Part shown: piece after piece, positions 9,508 to 18,725 of the stretch
How positions within the stretch are numbered: position 1 is the stretch's first letter
Layout of the letters: each line of letters begins with the position of its first letter
Assembly: GCF_000143415.4 (NCBI RefSeq)
Contig: NW_003314277.1
Location: 2,077,670 to 2,141,669 of the forward strand
Length of the DNA: 64,000 bases
Direction of reading: 5' to 3'
Source: Selaginella moellendorffii
Lineage: Eukaryota > Streptophyta > Lycopodiopsida > Selaginellales > Selaginellaceae
The notes under the pieces: model-generated
What the model saw: only the letters and a program-made list of their open reading frames with translations
Told to the model about the DNA's origin: nothing
Databases searched by the model: none
Program-made: the position numbers and the translations under genes

Positions 9508-12500
9508 TCAAAGCATTTGGTGGAGCGCTTGAAGCTTCTCCATCTCGATCGATCTCGCGGCACTATCGCCCTTCCAATTCTCCACCACCATCTCGTAAAC
9601 TCGCCGCTGCTGCCGAGGATTGTCAATCGCCTGGCGAACATCGACTTGGCCGCAGAGCTTGAGCCTCTTGGACGCCGGCGTCAAGCTCTCCACCACGTCG
9701 CCCAAGCTCGGCTCCCTCGACACGTACTCCATCCTCACCTCCACAAGCTTCTTCATCGCCCTCTTCACGCCATCGCCAAGCTTCACGGCCTCGTTCACGA
9801 GCCCCTCCTCCCTCTCCAGCATCCTCCTCAAAAGATTCGCCCTCTTACTCACGCACTCCACCATCGCTTCCAGCAGCTCCTCGTCCTCCAGCCATAGCAA
9901 GAACTCGAAGAACTTCTTCTGCTTCTCCCAAGTCTTGTACACCTTCTCCTCCTGGCTCAAATACGATCGATCCTTCTGTATGCCGCTGGAGGTGGCACCG
10001 TGGTATTCAATCCAGGAACTCGTCTCCGCTAGATCAGCCGCGGTCACCACCTCGTCCTTGCAAAGCTTGACTACCACCGTTTTGGCCGCCTCGTTGTTCT
10101 TCAAGTCAACCAAGCCCGCAGCCTTTCGAATCGTCTTGATCGCAACACAATCGTTGTACTTCGCCAGCAAGACCTCGGGCTTTAGCAGCAGCGCAACCAC
10201 AATCCAGTGCTCTTGTAGACTGGTCCTTCCCGGACCCGTGATCCGTGCAGCATAGTCGCAAGGAAAAGGCCTGGCAGCAAAACGCAGCGCTTCATCGTGG
10301 CGTCCCAGCGATTCTAGCTCCAGCATAAACTCCACCATGTTGCCCACGTACGCCTCACACAGCTGTTCCGAGCTCTTGCCTTTCTTCAAACCGGACCCGG
10401 CATAGCCATAACCACGGTTTGCCTTTTCCACTTTCGCTTTCGCTTCCTCTTCCTCCACCTTTCTATCCTCCGCCACCTTCTTCCTTTCGTCCCAGGTTCT
10501 CTCCACTTCGCCGGTGCGGCTCGGGAAAAAATGCATCACTTTGGCCAGCGTTCCGCCGCACAGCCTCTGAAGAGTTATCTTGCCGAGGATCTGCGAGGCC
10601 TCCTCCTGGAGCCCAGCTTCGAGGCAAAACTCGATCAAGAGCATGATCCCATCTCTTTTCCATTTCATACCACCCTGGACCTCGATCCCGGTCAAGTTCG
10701 CCATGAGCTTGGCACACAGCAGCTTTGCAGCTACAATGGCTCCGTCCTGATACCCGACCCCATCCCGCAGCCGCGAAGGAAAACCTCCCAGCTTCATCGC
10801 AGCTTCACCGGCAACGCGCTCTATGACTCCGGTAACGATCTCCTTGCAAGCCTCCCAGCCGTAAGCTTGCACGGCAATGGTGAATTCCTTGGTGTCTATC
10901 AGCTCCACACCCCAGCTCCTCATGATCGACAGCGCCTCGTCGCTAAGCCCAGACTTGACGCAAACTTCGAGCAGCTTTCCCGGAGCTTGGAGGACCTCTT
11001 GTCTCTCCTCAGAGTTGTAAATTGAATAGCTCGCTTGGAGAAGCGAAGCAAGCGAATCAAACCGGTGTGTCAAAGACGTGACCATCTCCTGCAAGTGTCC
11101 CCTTGACGGTGATCCAGGAGCTGCAAAGTCACTGCCATAAGTTTCTCTCATCCAGTCCAGCACCCACGCTACGTCCTCCAACGACGAGCAGATCGTTCTC
11201 ATGAAGCTGTCCTTGGGCCAAACCACGAGCACTGCTACGTGATAGAAGAACTGATCAGTTCCACCTTCGTTGCCAGCCATCATCCCGGTTCCTTGGAACT
11301 CGTCCTCGAGGAAATCAAACAAGTCAATCTCGCGAATCGCGTCAGCGTCTTCGTCGTCATAATCATCATCGATAGCTGTCTTTGTCCGAGAGGCCCTGAG
11401 AACTTCTTGCTTGATGTCTATGTTCCACTTCTTAAACTTTGCTGGCTGGTTGTCCACCGTGATCCAATTGTGAATCACGTACTCGACCTCGGGCTCGTCC
11501 GCCACGGTCTTGTGCTTGGTGAGCATGCAGAGATGAAGCTCTAGAAACTCGCAAGCTCTCACGAGAGCGGCCACCACGCGGTCGTGACCCTTGAGCCCCG
11601 CGAAAGACAGGCTCGTCTTTGAGTACTTGTGAGCCAAAGGAACCGCCAGTAGCTTACGACCCTTCCTGTCACTCTTGCTGACGTCTTGAACACGAACACC
11701 ATCATCATCGCTATGGTCTTCGTCATCATCATCCTCTTCGTCATCAACGTCTCTCATATCATCGTCTTCGTTATCATCACCTTCTGCTGCTTGATCATCA
11801 CCAGTGCCAGCAGCCCATTGCTGGAAGAGAGCTCTCACTCGGGGAAGAGCCGAGACGAACGACGGGACGTTCTCCGCGGGTATAAACTCCACGTTGTTTC
11901 TCACCAGGCTAAAAACCAGGCACAACCTTGACCCGCTCGTCACCTCCTTGAGCTGGTGCTCGCAGTCGCAGAAGAAGATCGTCGAGAAGTAGCGGCTGGA
12001 GCTCCCGTCCGAGAAATCAAACTCGCAGCACTGCCGTCCCTGGCGGACCGCGAGAGCCCCGCCGCTGTGTCCCGTGCTCGTCGGAAGTTGCAAGATCATG
12101 GTCGCAAACATGCCATCTTCCTTCTCCGTGTCCCTGTGGAACTTGAAGTGGCCGCCAGCCTCGTAGAGCAGCAGCTTGTAGAGCTTGACGTCGAGCTCCA
12201 GAGCAGTGGAATCCAGCCCCATGGCGGCGAGTCCATGCGCGGCCAAGTCGCGAGCCACCGACGAGAAGAAGTTTATAACCTCGGGGCAAGAGACCCTGTC
12301 GGGATTGATCTGCCAAGCTCGCCTCACATCCGTGTCGACGAGAGTTCTCTCCCCAAGGCCGTATGGAGCTTGCTGGGACACGGACTTTATGTTGGCGAGA
12401 CCTAGCGGCGAAAGTGGAAGACTGATCCTCTCGGCACCCTCCACATGCAGCGATGCTGGCATCCGAAACTTTGCTACGTCAATCTCACCTCCGGTGGCGA

Positions 12501-12549
12501 AGATCTCCCGGTCGCACCACAGCGCCTTGTTGAGCTTCTCCATAGCCAT
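9508..12549 (-). CDS. Large 2OG-Fe(II) oxygenase-domain protein, copy 1
   Basis: Intronless, 1013 residues. An N-terminal prolyl-hydroxylase-like double-stranded beta-helix occupies residues about 80-220. The iron ligands are visible: His138-Arg-Asp140 in AGGHFKFHRDTEKEDG and distal His198 in CDCEHQLKEV. Arg208 in SGSRL is placed to bind 2-oxoglutarate. The strand between reads MFATMILQLPT...GGALAVRQG. A highly acidic tract (runs of Asp/Glu, near 11,690-11,800) follows. The remaining 700 residues are helical, with repeat-like segments and no catalytic motif I recognise. The substrate is unknown; residues typical of protein prolyl hydroxylases are present, but nothing defines the target. Copy 2 lies at 14,950-18,057. 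The start was chosen at MAMEKLNKALW, which aligns with the paralogue; a telo-box (AAACCCTA, 12,555-12,562) precedes it. Confidence 0.75.
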   Translation of the reverse strand: MAMEKLNKALWCDREIFATGGEIDVAKFRMPASLHVEGAERISLPLSPLGLANIKSVSQQAPYGLGERTLVDTDVRRAWQINPDRVSCPEVINFFSSVARDLAAHGLAAMGLDSTALELDVKLYKLLLYEAGGHFKFHRDTEKEDGMFATMILQLPTSTGHSGGALAVRQGRQCCEFDFSDGSSSRYFSTIFFCDCEHQLKEVTSGSRLCLVFSLVRNNVEFIPAENVPSFVSALPRVRALFQQWAAGTGDDQAAEGDDNEDDDMRDVDDEEDDDDEDHSDDDGVRVQDVSKSDRKGRKLLAVPLAHKYSKTSLSFAGLKGHDRVVAALVRACEFLELHLCMLTKHKTVADEPEVEYVIHNWITVDNQPAKFKKWNIDIKQEVLRASRTKTAIDDDYDDEDADAIREIDLFDFLEDEFQGTGMMAGNEGGTDQFFYHVAVLVVWPKDSFMRTICSSLEDVAWVLDWMRETYGSDFAAPGSPSRGHLQEMVTSLTHRFDSLASLLQASYSIYNSEERQEVLQAPGKLLEVCVKSGLSDEALSIMRSWGVELIDTKEFTIAVQAYGWEACKEIVTGVIERVAGEAAMKLGGFPSRLRDGVGYQDGAIVAAKLLCAKLMANLTGIEVQGGMKWKRDGIMLLIEFCLEAGLQEEASQILGKITLQRLCGGTLAKVMHFFPSRTGEVERTWDERKKVAEDRKVEEEEAKAKVEKANRGYGYAGSGLKKGKSSEQLCEAYVGNMVEFMLELESLGRHDEALRFAARPFPCDYAARITGPGRTSLQEHWIVVALLLKPEVLLAKYNDCVAIKTIRKAAGLVDLKNNEAAKTVVVKLCKDEVVTAADLAETSSWIEYHGATSSGIQKDRSYLSQEEKVYKTWEKQKKFFEFLLWLEDEELLEAMVECVSKRANLLRRMLEREEGLVNEAVKLGDGVKRAMKKLVEVRMEYVSREPSLGDVVESLTPASKRLKLCGQVDVRQAIDNPRQQRRVYEMVVENWKGDSAARSIEMEKLQALHQML

Positions 12550-12598
12550 GCCAAAAACCCTAGCAAAGAGGTTGAAAACATTTCATATGATATAATCA

Positions 12599-12640
12599 TT
12601 GCCTTGTTGAGCTGCTCCATAGCCATTCTGTTTCCTTGCA
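12599..12640 (-). repeat. Partial duplicate of the oxygenase start region
   Basis: On the minus strand this stretch reads GGAAACAGAATGGCTATGG and continues AGCAGCTCAACAAGG. It nearly repeats the start of oxygenase copy 2 (MGKRMAMEQLNK) and copy 1 (MAMEKLNK). It lies about 50 bp upstream of the copy 1 start, separated by leader sequence shared with copy 2. It encodes MAMEQLNKA and then leaves the frame, so it is a duplicated scrap and not a separate exon. Confidence 0.65.
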
Positions 12641-13588
12641 AATATGGGCTTATGGCTGAGCAAATCTGGCATATTATGGGATAGGATACTTTCTCTTCAA
12701 CGTGGCGATCTGCAATTCTTCCAACAAGCGTGCGCCGCCTCAATCTCCAGGCTTCAACCGTAGAGACAATCTCCATCGGTCTGCATGCATGCCTAACAAC
12801 CCGTAGATTGAAGGAAGCAGGAAGAAAAGACAGATCTCATCAATCACATCGTTTTCGATTGCTGCTGCAGGGTTAGCTTCCTTTGTTATATACAACAGTC
12901 CATGAGAGATCTGATTGACCTAAAGCAGCCCGACGAGTCAGCGACATAAAATGGGAGAAGCAGTCCGTTTGTGAAGGAGTCAACGATTTTCCGGTCAAGG
13001 CTTGATGGATAGCCTTAAACTTTTCTAATAAAACATAATTACAATTAAAATAAATAAAAATTAAAAAATTATATTAATAATTTAATATATTCTCAGAATA
13101 TTCAGATATATTATAAGATACTATTAAATTTTATTGGTTGAGATTTAATAACTTTCATATATATGAATAAAATATTTGTTCTAACCAAGCAATTTTTCCT
13201 CATTATTAAACAATTATTCCCCTCTTAAAAATAAAAAGTCATGATATTACAATTAATTTCAATTTGATTTATAAGTAGAAATGATCGTAGTAAACTACTT
13301 TAGAATATTAAAATTTGTTATATTAATGACCACAGTTATATAGATAAACTCCTTTTTCTCGGTTTGTTGAGAGTGTATAAAGTAGTATATTAAAAATATA
13401 ATTAATGTAACAAAATAAAAAAAAGTTAGGCTTTTATAGATAAATATTTAATTTTTATAATATTTAATGAATATATTTTATGTCACATCACATCTCCAAT
13501 CAATAAAAAGACATGCATAGCTTTTCAATTACATAACAATGTCCTATATACCTGTCTATTTGTATATAGCATCATAGCCATACACTTG

Positions 13589-13652
<64 letters not shown>

Positions 13653-13990
13653 GCCAATACTAATATTAGCGTAGTGGGATTTTGGTAGCCATCGGATTGG
13701 TTTCAATCCGGACCACTCGCTCCTGTATATAAGCTAGGGTTTTTGGGCTAATTGATATGCACATTTTCTGTATTCCCTTTTTATATTCCAAGCACTATAT
13801 ATATATATATAAAAATTATTTACAAGTCTACTATATATTCACTACAGGATTAATTGTAAACCATGCACACATCTACATATGAGTTGCAAGCCTGCATTCA
13901 CATCTTGCCACCCACAATGTGATGCATGATGGGGCAGGAATAGCACCAATGGCATACATCAAAAAGAATATTTTAGTTTATCTAGAATCA
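12641..13990. other. AT-rich spacer between duplicated units
   Basis: Strongly AT-rich and without credible open frames. It holds the (TA)n(TG)n microsatellite. It also holds a short inverted repeat CGGATTG/CAATCCG near 13,690-13,720 and, near 13,723, a TATATAAG followed by a GGGTTTTTGG leader-like sequence. That last stretch could be a promoter relic, but no gene follows. Confidence 0.5.
13592..13648. repeat. (TA)n(TG)n compound microsatellite
   Basis: About 15 TA units run directly into about 13 TG units. This is a simple-sequence repeat likely to vary in length between individuals, and such tracts can form Z-DNA or cruciforms. Confidence 0.95.
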
Positions 13991-13999
13991 GAGTCTGCA

Positions 14000-14865
14000 A
14001 GATTTAGGTGGGAACCTGCCACTCAGATGGGGTTTAATTGAAAGCGGACACTTCTTGTTATCTTTGTTCCTTCTCACAATTCTGAGCTGTGAATTTCCTG
14101 GCCAGATCAATCTAGATACCTAGACTCGGTTGCACATTTTCTTAAGTCCTTTGGCTCGCTTTATAAATTGGCGGGCTAGAATTGCAAACATCTATTAATG
14201 GTATGCCCTTTATCTCACTTGGTTGATTGGGTGTGGCAAGAATTTTTTATTATGGCTTGTTTACTATCTTATATGTTCTTGAGAGCTTCCATTTGAATTT
14301 GCCCTAGCACCCAAAATCCAGCATATGGTAGTGGAGAGGATAATGGAGGTTTTAGCACAATAAGCTTTCTCTCAACACACTCGTAAGTTGTAATTAAGTA
14401 AGGTTCTCTTACAATAGATACAATTTTTCAAGACTTTACTCAATGACAACACTAAAAGCTTCATATAAGTGATAACATAGTTCCTTATGCACTCGGTATG
14501 GCACCATCTTACATGGCAAAACCATCATTGCACTCACAGCAGGTAAGCTACTTTGTGAATAATTGTGATTTTCTAAATTGCTGTAAATGTATTGTAGAGA
14601 ATTCACTGAGACTTGTGACAAAACTGCCTTTACCACTCAAGCGTATATGCTGATAATTCAGAAGCACCACCATCTGAGGCAATTCCAAGCATGTGCAAAG
14701 ATGTCATGATAATTATCGAGCGCCAAATTTGTTCTGTCAACGGTCAAGCTCTAAAACAGCAGGTGTGCATTCTTTTGAAATGAATCGTGAATTATGCTCA
14801 TACAACTCCTCTTGAGCCGGCAGAAGAGCAAGACAGTGCACTATAAATGTACTGCTGGCTACTGC
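14000..14865 (+). pseudogene. Decayed copy of the RING-finger gene
   Basis: Patches align in order with the RING gene: GGGTTTAATTGAAAGCG (14,029) with the exon at 6204; TGGCAAGAATTTTTTATTATGG (14,234) with 6733; GCTTCCATTTGAATTTGCC (14,286) with 6789; ACAGCAGGTAAGCTAC (14,537) with 7049; and CCTCTTGAGCCGGCAGAAGA (14,809) with 7850. Frames are broken throughout by stops and small deletions, and the RING itself is missing: after the exon piece ending ATGTACTGCTG the sequence jumps to the 3' flank of the oxygenase gene. It is not expected to encode protein. Confidence 0.8.
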
Positions 14866-14949
14866 TGGTTCGACGGGTTTTGAAATGATAGTATATTCTA
14901 CGAAAATTTAATGAGAAAAGAGAATAGAGCAAAAGGAAGAACCAGATCG

Positions 14950-17900
14950 TCAAAACATTTGTTGGAGCGCTCGAAGCTTCTCCATCTCGATCGATCTCGC
15001 GGCACTATCGCCCTTCCAATTCTCCACCACCATCTCGTAAACTCGCCGCTGCTGCCGAGGATTGTCAATCGCCTGGCGAACATCGACTTCGCCGCAGAGC
15101 TTGAGCCTCTTGGACGCCGGCGTCAAGCTCTCCACCACGTCGCCCAAGCTCGGCTCCCTCGACACATACTCCATCCTCACCTCCACAAGCTTCTTCATCG
15201 CCCTCTTCACGCCATCGCCAAGCTTCACGGCCTCGTTCACGAGCCCCTCCTCCCTCTCCAGCATCCTCCTCAACAGATTCGCCCTCTTGCTCACGCACTC
15301 CACCATCGCTCCCAGCAGCTCCTCGTCCTCCAGCCATAGCAGGAGCTCGAAAAACTTCTTCTGCTTCTTCCAAGTCTTGTACACCTTCTCCTCACTGTCA
15401 ACGTCTTCATATCGATCCTTCTGGGAAGTGGCACCATGGTATTCATTCCAGGAACTCATCTCCGCTATATCAGCCGTGGCCACCACCTCATCCTTGCAAA
15501 GCTTGACCAGCACCTTCTTGGCCGCCTCGTTGTTCTTCAAGCCAACCAAGCCCGCAGCCTTTTGAATCATGTTGATCGCAGCACAACGATGGTACTCGCC
15601 CAGAATGACCTCGGGCTTTAGCAGCAGTGCAACCACAATCCAGTGCTCTTGTAGACTGGTTCTTCCCGGATCCGTTAACTTCTGTGTAGCACAGTCGCAA
15701 GGAAAAGGCCTGGCAGCGAAACGCAGCGCTTCATCGTGGCGTCCCAGGGATTCTAGCTCCAGCATAAACTCCACCATGTCGCCCACGTACGCCTCACATA
15801 GCCCTTTCGATCCGGAATAGACATAATCATAGTAAGAGAAACGGTTTTCCTTCTCCGCTTTCGCTCTCGCTTCCGCCATCTTCTTCCTTTCGTCCCAGGC
15901 TCCCTCCACTTCGCTGGTGCGGCTCGGGAAATAATGCATCACTTTGGCCAGCGTTCCGCCGCCCAGCCTCGGGAGAGTTAGCTTGGCGAGGATCTGCGAG
16001 GCCTCCTCCTGGAGCCCAGCTTCGAGGCAAAAATCAACCAAGAGCATGATCCCATCATCTTCTCTTTTCCGCTTGTAACTGTCCTGGAACTCGGCCGGGA
16101 GCTCGGTGGAGATCGCGATGAGCTTGGCATACAGCAGCTTTGCAGCTCCAATGGCCCCGTCCTGATACCCGACCTGGTCCCGCAGCCGCGAAGGAAAGCC
16201 TCCCAGCTTCATCACAGCGGCATGCCATGCAGGAGCTTCACCACCTTTTTCTTGCCTTAGAAAGGATACTTGTTTCCTAGGTGGAGTCTTCTCCACGCGC
16301 TCGATGACTCCAGCAATGATCTCCTTGCAAGCCTCCCAGCCGTAAGCTTGCACGGCAATGGCGAATTCCTTGGTGACTATCAGCTCCACACCCCAGCTCC
16401 TCATGATCGACAGCGCCTCGTCGCTAAGCCCAGACTTGACGCAAACTTCGAGCAGCTTTGCCGGATCTTGGAAGAGCTCTTGTTTCTCCTCAAAGCTGTA
16501 ATAGTCCCTTTCGAGAAGCGAAGCCAGCGAATCAAACCGGTGTGTCAAAGACGTGACCATCTCCTGCAAGTGTCCCCTCGACGGTGATCCAGGAGCTGCA
16601 AAGTCACCGCCATAAGTTTCTCTCATCCAGTCCAGCACCCACGCTACGTCCTCCAACGACGAGCAGATCGTTCTGATGAAGCTGTCCTTGGGCCAAACCA
16701 CGAGCACTGCTACGTGATAGAAGAACTGATCAGTTCCACCTTCGTTGCCAGCCATCATCCCGGTTCCTTGGAACTCGTCCTCGAGGAAATCAAACAAGTC
16801 AATCTCGCGAATCGCGTCAGCGTCTTCGTCGTCATAATCATCATCGATAGCTGTCTTTGTCCGAGAGGCCCTGAGAACTTCTTGCTTGATGTCTATGTTC
16901 CACTTCTTAAACTTTGCTGGCTGGTTGTCCACCGTGATCCAATTGTGAATCACGTACTCGACCTCGGGCTCGTCCGCCACGGTCTTGTGCTTGGTGAGCA
17001 TGCAGAGATGAAGCTCTAGAAACTCGCAAGCTCTCACGAGAGCGGCCACCACACGGTCGTGACCCTTGAGCCCCGCGAAAGACAAGCTCGTCTTTGAGTA
17101 CTTGTGAGCCAAAGGAACCGCCAGTAGCTTACGACCCTTCCTGTCACTCTTGCTGACGTCTTGAACACGGACACCATCATCATCGCTATGGTCTTCGTCA
17201 TCATCGTCTTTCATATCATCGTCTTCGTTATCATCATCTATATCATCACCTTCTGCTTCGTTATCATCACCTTCTGCTTGATCTGCTTGATCATCACCAG
17301 TGCCAGCAGCCCATTGCTGGAAGAGAGCTCTCACTCGGGGAAGAGCCGAGACGAACGACGGGACGTTCTCCGCGGGTATAAACTCCACGTTGTTTCTCAC
17401 CAGGCTAAAAACCAGGCACAACCTCGACCCGCTCGTCACCTCCTTGAGCTGGTGCTCGCAGTCGCAAAAGAAGATCGTCGAGAAGTAGCGGCTGGAGCTC
17501 CCGTCCGAGAAATCAAACTCGCAGCACTGCCGTCCCTGTCGGACCGCGAGAGCCCCGCCGCTGTGTCCCGTGCTCGTCGGAAGTTGCAAGATCATGGTCG
17601 CAAACATGCCATCTTCCTTCTCCGTGTCCCTGTGGAACTTGAAGTGGCCGCCAGCCTCGTAGAGCAGCAGCTTGTAGAGCTTGACGTCGAGCTCCAGAGC
17701 AGTGGAATCCAGCCCCATGGCGGCGAGTCCATGCGCGGCCAAGTCGCGAGCCACCGACGAGAAGAAGTTTATAACCTCGGGGCAAGAGACCCTGTCGGGA
17801 TTGATCTGCCAAGCTCGCCTCACATCCGTGTCGACGAGAGTTCTCTCCCCAAGGCCGTATGGAGCTTGCTGGGACACGGACTTTATCTTGGTGAGACCTA

Positions 17901-18057
17901 GCGGCGAAAGTGGAAGACTGATCCTCTCGGCACCCTCCACATGCAGCGATGCTGGCATCCGAAACTTTGCTACGTCAATCTCACCTCCGGTGGCGAAGAT
18001 CTCCCGGTCGCACCACAGCGCCTTGTTGAGCTGCTCCATAGCCATCCTCTTTCCCAT
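14950..18057 (-). CDS. Large 2OG-Fe(II) oxygenase-domain protein, copy 2
   Basis: Intronless, 1035 residues, closely similar to the protein at 9508-12,549. The oxygenase core is the same, with HFKFHRDTEKEDG and CDCEHQLKEVTSGSRLC intact, so both copies keep the Fe(II) and 2-oxoglutarate ligands. The start MGKRMAMEQLNKALW has four extra residues relative to copy 1. Differences concentrate in two places: the acidic tract (near 17,165-17,290), where GAT/GAC-type codon runs differ in length, and the C-terminal helical region, which carries an insertion (RKQVSFLRQEKGGEAPAWHA) and many substitutions. The N-terminal 500 residues are nearly identical, suggesting a recent duplication or gene conversion there. 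AAACCCTA at 18,063-18,070 precedes the start. Both frames are open, so both are probably functional; the substrate is unknown. Confidence 0.75.
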   Translation of the reverse strand: MGKRMAMEQLNKALWCDREIFATGGEIDVAKFRMPASLHVEGAERISLPLSPLGLTKIKSVSQQAPYGLGERTLVDTDVRRAWQINPDRVSCPEVINFFSSVARDLAAHGLAAMGLDSTALELDVKLYKLLLYEAGGHFKFHRDTEKEDGMFATMILQLPTSTGHSGGALAVRQGRQCCEFDFSDGSSSRYFSTIFFCDCEHQLKEVTSGSRLCLVFSLVRNNVEFIPAENVPSFVSALPRVRALFQQWAAGTGDDQADQAEGDDNEAEGDDIDDDNEDDDMKDDDDEDHSDDDGVRVQDVSKSDRKGRKLLAVPLAHKYSKTSLSFAGLKGHDRVVAALVRACEFLELHLCMLTKHKTVADEPEVEYVIHNWITVDNQPAKFKKWNIDIKQEVLRASRTKTAIDDDYDDEDADAIREIDLFDFLEDEFQGTGMMAGNEGGTDQFFYHVAVLVVWPKDSFIRTICSSLEDVAWVLDWMRETYGGDFAAPGSPSRGHLQEMVTSLTHRFDSLASLLERDYYSFEEKQELFQDPAKLLEVCVKSGLSDEALSIMRSWGVELIVTKEFAIAVQAYGWEACKEIIAGVIERVEKTPPRKQVSFLRQEKGGEAPAWHAAVMKLGGFPSRLRDQVGYQDGAIGAAKLLYAKLIAISTELPAEFQDSYKRKREDDGIMLLVDFCLEAGLQEEASQILAKLTLPRLGGGTLAKVMHYFPSRTSEVEGAWDERKKMAEARAKAEKENRFSYYDYVYSGSKGLCEAYVGDMVEFMLELESLGRHDEALRFAARPFPCDCATQKLTDPGRTSLQEHWIVVALLLKPEVILGEYHRCAAINMIQKAAGLVGLKNNEAAKKVLVKLCKDEVVATADIAEMSSWNEYHGATSQKDRYEDVDSEEKVYKTWKKQKKFFELLLWLEDEELLGAMVECVSKRANLLRRMLEREEGLVNEAVKLGDGVKRAMKKLVEVRMEYVSREPSLGDVVESLTPASKRLKLCGEVDVRQAIDNPRQQRRVYEMVVENWKGDSAARSIEMEKLRALQQMF

Positions 18058-18166
18058 GCCAAAAACCCTAGCAAAGAGGTTGCGAAAATTACGTGTGAAA
18101 AAACTTCATATGATTATATCATTGAAGTTTTATTAGTCAATGAGTGAAATCCAGGATTTTTCTAGT

Positions 18167-18452
18167 GGATCATCAAATGCGACAATGACATACAGGCCCG
18201 CAAAACCATTTCCCAGCTCCGACGGTGGAGGACAAGCATATCCGTGCGGGATGGCTGTGCCAGCCTCAAAAGAAAGAAGAAGAACTTGAAGAAGATGGCG
18301 ATGGTGGCTTCTCGTTCCCGAGTATGGAGTTAGCTCCCAAAGGTGACGAGAAGACAGTGTTTTACGAGATGTATGTCACTAGGGAGACTGTCCTTTAGTT
18401 TCCATCATTCTCCAGGGCCAGGTACTTAATAGATCGAGATCCTCTCCTTTTG
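18167..18452 (+). pseudogene. Truncated fragment of the Y14-Mago fusion gene
   Basis: Sequence from GGATCATCAAATGCGACAAT to the Mago exon donor (GGCCAGGTACTT) aligns with 8648-9030 of the fusion gene. It retains the RRM end, the acidic linker codons (AAGAAAGAAGAAGAACTTG) and the start of the Mago half (GTGACGAGAAGACAGTG). A deletion removes most of the FSFSVKRERGHYLLEYEV segment, and a TAG follows in ACTGTCCTTTAG. The 5' exon and the last exon are absent. The linker joining both halves is present, so the fusion existed before this duplication. Confidence 0.8.
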
Positions 18453-18639
18453 CTACCCAGATTATAAAGAGTAACTTAGGGTTGGCTCATAACCCTAAAA
18501 TTAGGTCAACCAGGCACATGGACCAGCTTCTAGAAGGGGGCCGTGGAGCACGTGGGCTCCGACAATCTATTACCATAAGAGTAACCATAAGCTAGTTTTG
18601 GCGTACTCGTACGACACTGCCAGTGGCCCATCGCGATAG

Positions 18640-18725
18640 GGCCCAATGGTACTATAAATTTCCCACGAACAGAGTGTGATCTTGTTCTTGCAAGACTCTT
18701 TGGATTACTACTTCTTAGATCTCTC
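18640..18725 (+). promoter_or_regulatory. Core promoter of the F-box gene
   Basis: CCCAATGG (about 18,641) and TATAAAT (18,653-18,659) lie 70-85 nt before the ATG at 18,726. The spacing fits a TATA box with transcription starting near 18,685. Confidence 0.55.

Noticed and set aside
9620-10255. Long Ser/Thr-rich frame on the plus strand inside the oxygenase gene, repeated at 15,062-15,565
   Set aside because: It is antisense to a well-supported coding sequence, shows no domain, and is conserved only because the two oxygenase genes are paralogues.
13723-13760. TATATAAG plus GGGTTTTTGG that looks like a promoter
   Set aside because: No gene follows within reach; the next sequence is the decayed RING copy, so it is at most a promoter relic.
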